A stretch of DNA of 17,767 nt from Candidatus Peregrinibacteria bacterium (GCA_016186245.1 JACPLZ010000032.1:1-17767); one strand, 5' to 3'; positions 1 through 7,444 are shown, numbered from the stretch's first letter. A program made the numbers and translations. The notes: a model not told the origin generated them from the letters alone.

Positions 1-59
1 GCAGGATTGGTAGTCCAACAATGCGGCAAGTAAGGGGGTATTTAAGGAGGCATTTCTGA
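1..59 (+). pseudogene. 3' fragment of a second MazF-type toxin copy, cut by window edge
   Basis: Reading from position 3 gives 18 codons and a TGA at 57-59. The 18 residues (RIGSPTMRQVRGYLRRHF) are identical to the end of the complete toxin at 237-578 on the other strand. This copy stops two residues earlier because T57 makes TGA where the other copy has GGA followed by TTATGA. The rest of the gene, if present, lies left of the window. I cannot say whether it is an intact gene, a dead fragment of the inverted repeat, or an artefact. The two copies would be convergent, with the hairpin between them. Confidence 0.45.
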
Positions 60-301
60 TTATGAGCTTAGGACATGCTAAAAAACTCCCGACCTACTGC
101 AATTTTCAGAATTTGGCTGCAAATGATTCACCTCTTGTCGGCGTATATTCTCTGATATGTCTCCTCGAGCTTCATCATTTTCGTTCAAATTCTGAAAATT
201 TTGTTGCGATCGGGAGTTTTTTAGCATGTCCTAAGCTCATAATCCGAAATGCCTCCTTAAATACCCCCTTACTTGCCGCATTGTTGGACTACCAATCCTG
301 C
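1..301. repeat. Long inverted repeat covering a toxin 3' end
   Basis: Positions 1-92 are the reverse complement of 210-301 with a single mismatch (T57 against C245). From 93 inward the arms diverge but stay recognisable: TTTTCAGAATTT is at 103-114 and its complement AAATTCTGAAAA is at 187-198, and AAATGAT at 121-127 has its complement ATCATTT at 174-180. The near-perfect outer arms contain the last 57 bases of a MazF-type toxin gene plus about 33 bases downstream. The whole block can therefore fold as one hairpin centred near 151. It could be two convergent toxin copies, a miniature element, or an amplification or assembly chimera at a contig end. The divergence inside and the one mismatch outside argue against a simple sequencing fold-back. 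Confidence 0.9.
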
Positions 302-578
302 CAATTCTTTTCAAAAATCGCCGCTTATCAAAAGAAGAAATTTGTCTCACCTTTATAACAGAATTAGTCATCAACCTGTTTAACCGATCTTTAGGGATAA
401 AAATATCCGGCCCAAATAAATTTTCAATTTTTGAAGAAATAGGCATTACCGTAACATAGGGCGATTTGGTAGAAATTAAACCACGCTGCACCACCAGCGC
501 GGGCCTCACCTTTTTATATTCCATGCCAACACTGGGATCAAAATTTACAAGATAAATATCACCAAATTCAAGAACCAT
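237..578 (-). CDS. MazF/PemK-family endoribonuclease toxin
   Basis: This 113-residue protein has the family's N-terminal signature GDIYLVNFDPSVG followed by KKVRPALVVQ (residues about 6-31), then VTVMPISS near residue 42-49 and a C-terminal helix region. MazF/PemK proteins are small dimeric ribonucleases that cleave mRNA at short sequences and stop translation until bound by their antitoxin. The length is normal for the family. The start ATG at 578 lies one base after the antitoxin stop (TGATATG), so the two are surely co-transcribed and probably translationally coupled. The last 19 codons lie inside the inverted repeat at 1-301, so the mRNA end could form a long hairpin or pair with a transcript from the opposite copy. 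Cleavage specificity cannot be read from the sequence. Confidence 0.88.
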   Translation of the reverse strand: MVLEFGDIYLVNFDPSVGMEYKKVRPALVVQRGLISTKSPYVTVMPISSKIENLFGPDIFIPKDRLNRLMTNSVIKVRQISSFDKRRFLKRIGRIGSPTMRQVRGYLRRHFGL

Positions 579-579
579 A

Positions 580-825
580 TCAGTCTTTTAAAGCAAAATA
601 ATGAGCAATCTCCTCTTTTGATAAATATTCATCATCAAAATCTTCCAAAGCAACTGCTTCAGATTCATGATCAATAACTTCAGCTAAATCAGATGAATCA
701 TCAACGGGTGAAAGAGAAGCAATAGGTTTACTTTTGTGAATTATCAAAAAACTCTCCCCTTTCTTGAGTTGACTCCTCACCACCGGAAACTTTTTCCTTA
801 GATCTTTTACAGACATGGCAATCAT
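580..825 (-). CDS. Phd/YefM-like antitoxin of the first TA module
   Basis: This 81-residue protein begins with a region resembling the Phd/YefM DNA-binding fold: VKDLRKKFPVV, then a GESFLIIHKSKPIASLSP strand-turn-strand (residues about 24-41). An acidic tail (EVIDHESEAVALEDFDDEY) follows that would suit toxin neutralisation. Such antitoxins bind and inhibit the partner toxin and repress their own promoter. A second ATG lies three codons in (816), and I cannot decide between the two starts: a GAGGTG at 844-849 is about 17 bases from the first ATG, which is long for a ribosome site. It lies one base upstream of the toxin. Pairing a Phd-type antitoxin with a MazF-type toxin is not the textbook MazE-MazF pairing but is known among hybrid modules. 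Confidence 0.72.
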   Translation of the reverse strand: MIAMSVKDLRKKFPVVRSQLKKGESFLIIHKSKPIASLSPVDDSSDLAEVIDHESEAVALEDFDDEYLSKEEIAHYFALKD

Positions 826-849
826 AAAAACAAAATTACATTCACCTCA

Positions 850-878
850 AGTTTAACCTATTTTAAAAATCTAGTCAA
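850..878 (-). promoter_or_regulatory. Candidate promoter for the first TA module
   Basis: On the minus strand TTGACT (873-878) is followed after 17 bases by TAAACT (850-855). This fits a sigma-70-type promoter with a good -35 and a mediocre -10. The -35 lies over the last codons and stop of ftsK, so the TA module may have its own promoter hidden in the end of that gene. No terminator separates ftsK from the module, so read-through is also likely. Confidence 0.4.
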
Positions 879-3081
879 CCATTATCCTCCTCGGTTTCGC
901 CCCGTCGGCAGGCCCCACAACCCCATTCGCTTCCAAAATATCAATCAGCCGCGCCGCCCGCGCATAACCGACTTTCAACCGTCTTTGCAATAAAGAAGCG
1001 GACGCTTTCCTCGTTTCCATCACAAGTTTGAAAGCATCCTCATACATATTATCCTCATCCATCCCCGCCTCTGCAGCATCCGAATCCGGCACCCCGACCA
1101 ATCTCTGTTTGGCCGTAGCCACAGAAGTAATCGATTCATCATAATTCGGTTCGATGGTAAGTTTGACCCGATTAGTCACCCTCTCAATTTCCTCAGTGGA
1201 AACATAAATACCCTGGATACGCACCGGCTTATTTTGGCCTGTCGGCAAATACAACATATCCCCGCGACCAAGCAGATCCTCCGCACCGGCGCCGTCCAAA
1301 ATCGTTCTGGAATCAATCTGGCTGGCCACCGCAAACGCAATACGCGATGGAATATTTGCCTTTATCAAGCCCGTAATCACATCCACGGACGGCCTTTGAG
1401 TTGCAATAAGCAAATGTATTCCCACAGCCCTGGCCATCTGCGCAATCCTGCAAATGGAGGCCTCGACTTCCTTTCCGGCCGCCATCATCAAATCAGCCAA
1501 CTCATCAATAACCACCACGATTCTCGGCAATTTATTCACATCTTTCAGCTCATTAAATTCCACAATATTTCTCACTTTTCTCGCAGAAAGTTCGCCATAC
1601 CTCCTGACCATTTCCGCAACAACCCATCTCAAAGAAATCGCCGCCTTTTCCGGATCCTGGATGACCGGACTAAGCAAATGCGGAATACTGTTATAAGAAT
1701 TAAGCTCAACCCGTTTCGGATCGATCATGATCATTTTCAAATCTTTTGGAGCATTTTGATACAGCAGCGAAATCAAAAAACTGTTCATGGCCACGGATTT
1801 ACCGCTGCCGGTAGCTCCGGCAATCAGCAAATGCGGCATCCCTTCAAGATTACCAACAACCGGTTTGCCGGAAACATCCCGCCCAAGCGGCAGAGTCAAT
1901 TTGGAATCAGCCTCTTTAAATTCCGCAGATTCCAAAATTTCCCTTAGATGCACAGTCGCCCTCAGACTGTTCGGCACTTCGATCCCTACAAGTGACCTGC
2001 CGGGAATCGGCGCTTCAATACGGACTCTTTCGGCAGCCAGAGCCAGCGCAATATCATTCTTCAAAGTTGTAATTTTGGACAGCTTCACAGCCTCATGCGG
2101 CTTTAAAGTATATTGGATAACAGTCGGCCCCACATTCACTTCATGCATGGCCACTTCAATCCCAAACTGCCTCAGCTTCTGCTTAATTTTCTCGGCGCTC
2201 TTCATTAAAATATCGTCATCCACCACGACATTGCTGTCTCCGGTTTTCAGCAAATCCAGCGATGGAAATTCCCACTCATATTCCTCCTCCTCGGTTTTTC
2301 TTTCATTTTCCGTCAACGACTCCTCCACGCCTTTAACCGCAGCACCTTTATTCAATTGGAGTTTCACGGGCTCCATTTTTTCTTTTTCCTGCTCATCATC
2401 GGCATAAATAACATCGCCTTTTTTGCTGTCACCGTTTTCAATCAGAGATTTTCGAATCATAATCTCCGGCAGATTTTCGCTCTGCGAAAATCCTTTCCCT
2501 TTCCCTTCCACTCCGCCTTTCACCATTTGAATTTTAATCCTCGGTATAAGAAAACTGATCAACACCATCAGCGGCACTTCAAAAATCAACACCAGCGAAA
2601 CGAGAAACATCGCCACAAAAATAACTGCCGCCCCCACTCTTCCAATCCCCAAAACCTCCAGCAATAAAAAGTTGGTAACAAATCCGGTATAACCGCCATG
2701 ACGGCCAAGCTCGGCATAATTATGGATTTCCTCTATCGGCACGGAAAGATGCAAAACGCTGAGCACGGAAATCATAAAAAGAATAATCCCGATCGTGCGC
2801 GAAGCGCCAAAACTTATTTTTTTTGAAAAAAACATCATCGCCGAAAGCAGCATAAAAACTCCCGGAATAATATATCTGCCCCAGCCGATAACCGGACTGA
2901 GCATTCTCATCCACAAATCACCGATAACTCCCAATCCGCCCTGGATACTCAAAACAGTCAAAACCCCCAGCGCCAGATAAATAATCGCCCAGATTTCACG
3001 GGCAACAGTGGGCTTTACCTTGATGTTAAGCGTATGCCGCGTCCGGCGGGAAAGTCTGGTTTTTCTTCTTCTGATAGCCAT
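871..3081 (-). CDS. ftsK: DNA translocase FtsK/SpoIIIE
   Basis: FtsK is a hexameric ATPase at the division septum that pumps and sorts chromosome ends during division. The 736-residue protein has a basic N-terminus, about four membrane segments (residues about 29-50, 68-84, 94-112, 149-178) and an acidic low-complexity linker (about 185-275). The motor domain has Walker A GATGSGKS near residues 421-428 and Walker B VVVIDELADLM near 518-528. It ends with a winged-helix gamma domain (RRLKVGYARAARLIDILE) of the kind that reads KOPS-like polar sequences. The length is typical for short-linker FtsK. The 21-bp palindrome at 2472-2492 and its C/T tract encode part of the linker (GVEGKGKGFSQSEN), a spot that tolerates insertion. 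It is divergent from gltX, with 69 bases between the starts. Confidence 0.96.
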   Translation of the reverse strand: MAIRRRKTRLSRRTRHTLNIKVKPTVAREIWAIIYLALGVLTVLSIQGGLGVIGDLWMRMLSPVIGWGRYIIPGVFMLLSAMMFFSKKISFGASRTIGIILFMISVLSVLHLSVPIEEIHNYAELGRHGGYTGFVTNFLLLEVLGIGRVGAAVIFVAMFLVSLVLIFEVPLMVLISFLIPRIKIQMVKGGVEGKGKGFSQSENLPEIMIRKSLIENGDSKKGDVIYADDEQEKEKMEPVKLQLNKGAAVKGVEESLTENERKTEEEEYEWEFPSLDLLKTGDSNVVVDDDILMKSAEKIKQKLRQFGIEVAMHEVNVGPTVIQYTLKPHEAVKLSKITTLKNDIALALAAERVRIEAPIPGRSLVGIEVPNSLRATVHLREILESAEFKEADSKLTLPLGRDVSGKPVVGNLEGMPHLLIAGATGSGKSVAMNSFLISLLYQNAPKDLKMIMIDPKRVELNSYNSIPHLLSPVIQDPEKAAISLRWVVAEMVRRYGELSARKVRNIVEFNELKDVNKLPRIVVVIDELADLMMAAGKEVEASICRIAQMARAVGIHLLIATQRPSVDVITGLIKANIPSRIAFAVASQIDSRTILDGAGAEDLLGRGDMLYLPTGQNKPVRIQGIYVSTEEIERVTNRVKLTIEPNYDESITSVATAKQRLVGVPDSDAAEAGMDEDNMYEDAFKLVMETRKASASLLQRRLKVGYARAARLIDILEANGVVGPADGAKPRRIMVD
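2472..2492. repeat. 21-bp palindrome (9+3+9) with C/T tail, copy 1, inside ftsK
   Basis: GATTTTCGC, TCT, GCGAAAATC form a perfect 9-bp stem with a 3-base loop. On the plus strand it runs straight into a C/T-rich stretch to about 2516 (CTTTCCCTTTCCCTTCC). It lies in the region encoding the FtsK linker. The same plan recurs at 6016, 8451 and 15653. Confidence 0.75.
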
Positions 3082-3107
3082 ATACCATACAAATATACTT
3101 AAATTTC

Positions 3108-3132
3108 AAAGAGAATTCCAGATTTTCTCTTT
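3108..3132. repeat. Inverted repeat in the ftsK-gltX divergent spacer
   Basis: AAAGAGAA (3108-3115) and TTCTCTTT (3125-3132) are perfect inverted arms around 9 bases. The position, just upstream of the gltX -10 and between two divergent starts, suits an operator or a small hairpin, but nothing identifies a regulator. Confidence 0.4.
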
Positions 3133-3138
3133 TTTAGC

Positions 3139-3144
3139 TATACT
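3139..3144 (+). promoter_or_regulatory. gltX -10 element; transcript possibly leaderless
   Basis: TATACT at 3139-3144 is a good -10. Six bases separate it from the gltX ATG at 3151, so initiation at the usual distance would start the transcript on or next to the start codon. No convincing -35 is visible (best TTCCAG at 3116-3121) and there is no Shine-Dalgarno. Confidence 0.45.
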
Positions 3145-3150
3145 GAATTC

Positions 3151-4731
3151 ATGATTCGAACACGTTTTGCACCATCACCCACAGGCTACCTCCACGTTGG
3201 AGGACTGCGCACAGCCCTTTATTGCTATCTTTTCGCCCGCAAAAATAACGGCAAATTCCTCCTGAGAATTGAAGATACCGATCAGGAAAGATTTGTGGAA
3301 GGAGCCGTGGAAAATCTCCTCGAAACTCTCAAATGGGTCGGTCTGGAATATGATGAAGGCCCGCTTGAAAATGGCTCGGAAAAAGGAAAATACGGCCCTT
3401 ATATCCAGTCGAAGCGCACTGAAACTTACAAAAAACATGCCGATGAACTCCTCGCAAAAGGCGCTGCCTATCGCTGTTTTTGCACAAAAGACCGCCTCGA
3501 TGACATGCGCGCCAGACAAACCGCAAACAAACAGGCCCCCATGTATGACCGCCACTGTCTAAACCTCCCTGATTCCGAAATCCAGGCAAAATTAAAAGCC
3601 GGTGAAATTTTCGTCATACGCCAAAAAATCCCTTATGAAACAATAAAATTCAATGATATGATCCGCGGCAACGTCCAGTTTGACGGCAAAACAATTGACG
3701 ATCAGGTACTGGTAAAATCCGATGGGTTTCCCACCTATCATCTCGCCAATGTCGTAGACGATCATCTCATGGAAATCACTCATGTAATCCGCGGAGAAGA
3801 GTGGCTTCCTTCCACGCCGAAACACATCGCCTTATATCGTGCTTTTGGCTGGACTCCCCCCGAATTCGCCCACATTCCCCTACTCTTAAACGCCGACAAA
3901 ACCAAACTTTCCAAACGCCAGGGACATGTTTCCGTGGAAGAATATATCAATGCCGGCTATCTCCGCGAGGCAATCATCAATTTCGTCACTTTTCTCGGCT
4001 GGCATCCCGGCAGCGGCAATGAAAATGAAATTTACACGCTTCAGGATTTGGAAAAAATTTTCACTCTGGAAAAAGTCCACAAGGCCGGAGCCATTTTCAA
4101 TATTGAAAAACTCGACTGGTTCAACTGGCGCTGGCAAAAACAGAAACATACCGAAACGCTTGAAAAGCTCGCCAAAGAAATCGATCCCGAAGTAAAAATT
4201 GAGGAAACGCGTCCTGGCCAATTCAAATATATTTTCGACACTCAAGAAAATGAAGATATTTTTCTCGCAAAACGGGGAAAAATTCTACTGGAAATCTGTA
4301 ACAAACACCTGGATAAAAAGTCTATTAAAGATGAAAAGCAATTATTGAAAGCGCTCGTTACCGTAGAAGAAAAAATCCTGCGTTCCCCAAAAGAGATTAA
4401 AGAAAATATTGAATTTTATTTTGAACTGCCGCATTACGAAAAAGATTTGTTGACTCACGAAAAATTGGGCGTAGACTATAAAGTGGCAAAAGAATCAGTT
4501 AAAGCAGCAACGGAAGACCTTGAAAAATTGGATAAATGGACACCGGCATCGCTTGAAAAAGCTTTGCAGAAAACAGTGGAAAAACTGCATGTCCAAAACG
4601 GTCAGGTTTTCTGGCCGGCAAGAGCCGCATTAAGCGGTCTGAAATTTTCTCCCGGAGTCTTTGAACTCGCCTGGGTGCTGGGCAAAAAGGAAACACTAAA
4701 AAGATTAAAAAAAGCTTATGAATTACTCTGA
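3151..4731 (+). CDS. gltX: Glutamyl-tRNA synthetase
   Basis: This class Ic aminoacyl-tRNA synthetase attaches glutamate to tRNA-Glu in the cytoplasm. The 526-residue product opens with RFAPSPTGYLHVGGLRTALY, the GluRS form of the HIGH motif, within the first 25 residues. It carries DHLMEITHVIRGEEWLPSTP in the catalytic fold and KLSKR at 252-256 as the KMSKS equivalent. The C-terminal helical part (about 320-526) is the anticodon-binding region. CFCTK and MYDRHC near 108-134 hint at the zinc-binding insert often found here. The length is normal to slightly long. Whether it discriminates or also charges tRNA-Gln cannot be decided; if gatCAB exists elsewhere it may be non-discriminating. The downstream zinc-ribbon gene overlaps its 3' end by 14 bases, suggesting one transcript. 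Confidence 0.97.
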   Translation: MIRTRFAPSPTGYLHVGGLRTALYCYLFARKNNGKFLLRIEDTDQERFVEGAVENLLETLKWVGLEYDEGPLENGSEKGKYGPYIQSKRTETYKKHADELLAKGAAYRCFCTKDRLDDMRARQTANKQAPMYDRHCLNLPDSEIQAKLKAGEIFVIRQKIPYETIKFNDMIRGNVQFDGKTIDDQVLVKSDGFPTYHLANVVDDHLMEITHVIRGEEWLPSTPKHIALYRAFGWTPPEFAHIPLLLNADKTKLSKRQGHVSVEEYINAGYLREAIINFVTFLGWHPGSGNENEIYTLQDLEKIFTLEKVHKAGAIFNIEKLDWFNWRWQKQKHTETLEKLAKEIDPEVKIEETRPGQFKYIFDTQENEDIFLAKRGKILLEICNKHLDKKSIKDEKQLLKALVTVEEKILRSPKEIKENIEFYFELPHYEKDLLTHEKLGVDYKVAKESVKAATEDLEKLDKWTPASLEKALQKTVEKLHVQNGQVFWPARAALSGLKFSPGVFELAWVLGKKETLKRLKKAYELL

Positions 4732-5044
4732 GATACAAAACGCGGTAAGACACATCCTAAAGACATCGTCGTGTCTGCACTGTAAAACAAAATTCAAACT
4801 GGATGACGTCCAGATTTTGGCCACCACAAAGACAGAAGGCCTCTTCGATCTGATCTGCAACACCTGCCATTGTTCAACAATAGTTACCATGTTGCTTTCA
4901 CCGAAACAGAATTCAATGGAAATAAAAAAACAGGAAAATACCCGCGTTCACCAAAGTATTTCCCAGAATGATATTTTGGATATCAAAAATTTTCTGTCCA
5001 AGTTTGACGGAAATTTTAAAAAACTTTTCACCTCCGAACAATAA
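4718..5044 (+). CDS. Small zinc-ribbon protein, function unknown
   Basis: The 108-residue product has two cysteine knuckles, C19-x2-C22 and C47-x2-C50 (with a further C52), spaced like a four-cysteine zinc ribbon. A charged C-terminal part (EIKKQENTRVHQSISQNDIL) is predicted to be soluble and partly helical. No enzyme motif is visible. The start overlaps the end of gltX by 14 bases in another frame, and its TAA shares one base with the ATG of the next gene (TAATG). This indicates translational coupling within a gltX operon. A nucleic-acid or ribosome-associated role would suit a zinc ribbon, but that is a guess. Confidence 0.75.
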   Translation: MNYSEIQNAVRHILKTSSCLHCKTKFKLDDVQILATTKTEGLFDLICNTCHCSTIVTMLLSPKQNSMEIKKQENTRVHQSISQNDILDIKNFLSKFDGNFKKLFTSEQ

Positions 5045-5298
5045 TGAAAATTATGTTTTTGCCGGCAATGCTGGCAGTAATTCTACTTACCTTTTCCGCC
5101 TGTAATGCAAAAGACGATGCCGCACAGCTCCTCAATGACGGCAAAAAATCCTATGAAAATATTTCCAATGAAGTAAAAGAAATCGGCACGAAAATTGAAG
5201 AAGTAAAAAACAAAGCGGAAGAAACAGCCGAAGATATCAAAAATGCCGCAAAAGCGGTAGAGGACGCCAAAAATTCAATCCTGGAAATCGGAGAATAA
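5044..5298 (+). CDS. Small putative lipoprotein with coiled coil
   Basis: This 84-residue protein starts with a short basic then hydrophobic segment (residues 3-19) ending F-S-A-C20. That is an acceptable though not ideal lipobox, since position -3 is F and not L or V. If it is processed by lipoprotein signal peptidase, the mature chain is about 65 residues of charged heptad-like helix (NEVKEIGTKIEEVKNKAEET and onward), resembling small stress or apolipoprotein-like coiled coils. It overlaps the zinc-ribbon gene by one base. I do not recognise the family; envelope location is inferred from the signal alone. Confidence 0.7.
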   Translation: MKIMFLPAMLAVILLTFSACNAKDDAAQLLNDGKKSYENISNEVKEIGTKIEEVKNKAEETAEDIKNAAKAVEDAKNSILEIGE

Positions 5299-5327
5299 AT
5301 GCTACTGAATTGTCATAACCCGCCATT

Positions 5328-5354
5328 GTCATGGTGAGCCTGTCGAACCATGAC
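5328..5354. repeat. 27-bp palindromic repeat, family B, intergenic copy
   Basis: The arms GTCATGGT and ACCATGAC pair perfectly around the 11-base loop GAGCCTGTCGA. It fills most of the 76-base gap between the lipoprotein-like gene and the PHP gene. Related copies are at 15202-15332 and, inside a gene, at 15884-15910. Repeats of the type GAGCCTGTCGAA are, from general knowledge, common between genes in many bacterial genomes. Confidence 0.8.
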
Positions 5355-5374
5355 CTGCAACATACACATCCTGC

Positions 5375-6070
5375 ATGCTCAAGTGCCAATTCCACACTCA
5401 CGTCCTCGGCGATCCTGTTGACCGCATCAAATACACCGCCAATCAGCTCATCGACCATGCCGCCATGCTACATTTTGACGTCCTCGCCATCACCTGCCAC
5501 CGCAAAATAATTTTTACCAAAGAATTAAAAGAATATGCCGAAAAAAAAGGCATCCTCCTAATCACGGGAATTGAATTTGAAATCGGTAAAAAACACGTCC
5601 TCGGCATCAATATTGATGAAGGAATTTATGAAGTCGACAGCTTCGAAAAACTGCGCGCCTACCGCGCCAATCATCCTGATTGCCTGATTATCGCTCCCCA
5701 TCCGTTTTTCCCCGGCCCATGCCTGAAAAAAGACCTTCTCAACAATATTGATCTTTTTGATGCCATTGAAATTTCCTGGGCTTATACCAAAACAATTGAT
5801 TTTAACAAAAAAGCGATCAAACTCGCCACCAAATACAACAAACCGCTGATCGCCACAGCCGACTGCCATATTTTAAATTACCTGAATATCGGCTATTGCC
5901 TCATCGATAGCGCCCGCGAAACAGACTCCGTAATCAAAGCAATAAAGCAAAATAAAATTCAAAACAACTCGCACCCCGCCACCTACCGTGAAATAGCTGA
6001 TTTTTTCTTTCAACAGATTTTTGCTTCGCAAAAATCATTCTCCCATTCCCCTCTCCCGCATTCCCAATGA
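5375..6070 (+). CDS. PHP-domain metal-dependent phosphoesterase
   Basis: PHP proteins are TIM-barrel-like hydrolases that use a cluster of divalent metals to cut phosphoesters, nucleotides or RNA ends. This 231-residue product shows the metal-site series: H7-x-H9 near the start, H42 in AITCHRK, E67/E69 in GIEFE, H74, H109 in APHPF and D163-x-H165 in TADCH. The usual D-H pair after the second strand (AITDH) reads C41-H42 here. The overall form matches small standalone PHP enzymes more than the polymerase-linked domain. The last 18 or so residues (IFASQKSFSHSPLPHSQ) are encoded by a 21-bp palindrome plus a C/T tract and look like an acquired tail. No Shine-Dalgarno precedes the ATG. The substrate is not predictable. 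Confidence 0.85.
   Translation: MLKCQFHTHVLGDPVDRIKYTANQLIDHAAMLHFDVLAITCHRKIIFTKELKEYAEKKGILLITGIEFEIGKKHVLGINIDEGIYEVDSFEKLRAYRANHPDCLIIAPHPFFPGPCLKKDLLNNIDLFDAIEISWAYTKTIDFNKKAIKLATKYNKPLIATADCHILNYLNIGYCLIDSARETDSVIKAIKQNKIQNNSHPATYREIADFFFQQIFASQKSFSHSPLPHSQ
6016..6036. repeat. 21-bp palindrome (9+3+9) with C/T tail, copy 2, in PHP gene 3' end
   Basis: GATTTTTGC, TTC, GCAAAAATC form a perfect stem. The C/T-rich stretch continues to the stop codon (about 6037-6067). Compared with copy 1 in ftsK, one stem pair has changed on both sides (C-G to T-A), so the pairing is kept. Confidence 0.75.
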
Positions 6071-6129
6071 CATTCTTACTGCACCATCTTTTGTCATTTT
6101 TGTCCGATTTTCCCCGAACAAAACACGAT

Positions 6130-6157
6130 TTGACATATTTTCAAAATCCATTATCAT
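6130..6157 (+). promoter_or_regulatory. Promoter for the 405-residue gene
   Basis: A perfect TTGACA (6130-6135) is followed after 16 bases by TATCAT (6152-6157, five of six matches). The expected start near 6163 leaves a leader of about 30 bases before the ATG at 6195. This is the strongest promoter-like sequence in the window. Confidence 0.65.
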
Positions 6158-6194
6158 GCCAACACATCTGAAAATCCCTTAATAAAACACTAAA

Positions 6195-7412
6195 ATGATC
6201 GTACGAGACGGCAGAATGCCATACGAAGAAGAACTCATCGAAAAAATAGAAAACCAACAACCCGGCACCCTGCCAGATTTCAGTCCGGATCAGCTCGGCC
6301 TCGATGATCGTGCATCCATACCAAATCTGACAAATGCAGTAGACCTGACTCTTGCCCACAGCCTGATCGCAGATTTGCGCTCCAATGAAAAACATCCGGA
6401 AAAAGCCGCGCTAAAATATATCGAACTATTCAATTACGAAAAGGATCTTCGGACATATTTCGACAAAGTAAATACTCTCATGTCAAGAACAAGAGATACA
6501 GACTCATCCGCAATTCAATTAAAACTGGCCATGATCATGGATAGGTGCTGCATCACACTTACCGAATTAAGAAAGGCATTACAAGCTTTTGAAAATTCAC
6601 AGATAGCCAAAAAAATTGATGGCATTTCCGACAGCGTAAGATCAAAAACAAAAGACATCCTTGCCAGGGATTTGCAATTGTCGGAATTCATCGAAAACGG
6701 CTTCCCTGATGGAATTAGAAGACACGCACTGAAAGAAATAATAAATGCCATGGATCAGGAAAGCCGGAAACATTTTGGCAGGCTTTGCGACGAAAAAGCA
6801 GCAGAGTTACGCGCTTCAAAAGATGTGGAACAAGAAGAAAAACTGGCAAAACTACTGGAGGACTATGACTTCATTGTCCAACATAACAATATCCACATAG
6901 TCAGTATAAGCACAGCTTTATCGGTTACCATACAAACTGTCTGGGCAATTAAAGACAAAAACTTTGAACTTAGACAACCGCTTCAACAGATTACACGTCT
7001 GCAGCAGGATTCAACATTCGACATGGAAAATAACTGTTATACTACGACAATCAGCAAACTGAATATCCTGGAAAGCCAGCTTGCGCAATTCATGGAAAAA
7101 CCAAGACCGCGCCCTGGAATATTCAGCAGAGAATACAGACAATGGCGGAATGAAATACGCACATTGAAAAATCGATTTGATGGTATCCCTGCACAATTTA
7201 CCTGTAAGCTGCAATGGAACGACAGTAACAATCCAACAGGTCAGGAATTAGACAAATTCAAGGAAGCTATTGCCGAATCTCGGCAGGTTCTGGTCCACGC
7301 CTCATCGGCCAACAAGATTGTTCAGGAATTAGCATCAAGCGGCTATATGGCCAAAGTGGAAAAAAGAAACACCTGGATGGATTGTGCCAATCTGCTCCAA
7401 AGCAGCATCTAA
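6195..7412 (+). CDS. Unrecognised 405-residue soluble helical protein
   Basis: I do not recognise this protein. It has no signal peptide and no clear membrane span. The only mildly hydrophobic stretch is VSISTALSVTIQTVWAI in the middle. It is rich in charged helical segments with acidic and basic runs. The second half has a proline-arginine patch (KPRPRPGIFSREYRQW, about residues 305-320) and a single W-x-D-C near the end. It has its own good promoter and lacks a Shine-Dalgarno; an alternative start is Met8 at 6216 (PYEEEL). It stands alone between the gltX group and the pta operon with no overlap on either side. A scaffold or regulatory role is possible, but nothing in the sequence shows it. 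Confidence 0.8.
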   Translation: MIVRDGRMPYEEELIEKIENQQPGTLPDFSPDQLGLDDRASIPNLTNAVDLTLAHSLIADLRSNEKHPEKAALKYIELFNYEKDLRTYFDKVNTLMSRTRDTDSSAIQLKLAMIMDRCCITLTELRKALQAFENSQIAKKIDGISDSVRSKTKDILARDLQLSEFIENGFPDGIRRHALKEIINAMDQESRKHFGRLCDEKAAELRASKDVEQEEKLAKLLEDYDFIVQHNNIHIVSISTALSVTIQTVWAIKDKNFELRQPLQQITRLQQDSTFDMENNCYTTTISKLNILESQLAQFMEKPRPRPGIFSREYRQWRNEIRTLKNRFDGIPAQFTCKLQWNDSNNPTGQELDKFKEAIAESRQVLVHASSANKIVQELASSGYMAKVEKRNTWMDCANLLQSSI

Positions 7413-7444
7413 AAAATCAAGCTTCAAAAAAAGGCAAACCACAG

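Noticed and set aside
62..358. Open frame of 98 codons on the plus strand across the inverted repeat
   Set aside because: It runs through both palindrome arms and the antisense of the toxin end, so it is explained by the repeat. No family features and no start signal.
3082..3150. T-box or other riboswitch before gltX
   Set aside because: The gap is only 69 bases, and the -10 is placed next to the start codon, leaving no leader to fold.
6016..6067. Palindrome in the PHP gene as an intrinsic terminator
   Set aside because: The stem is followed by a C-rich tract and not a U tract on the plus strand, and it lies before the stop codon.
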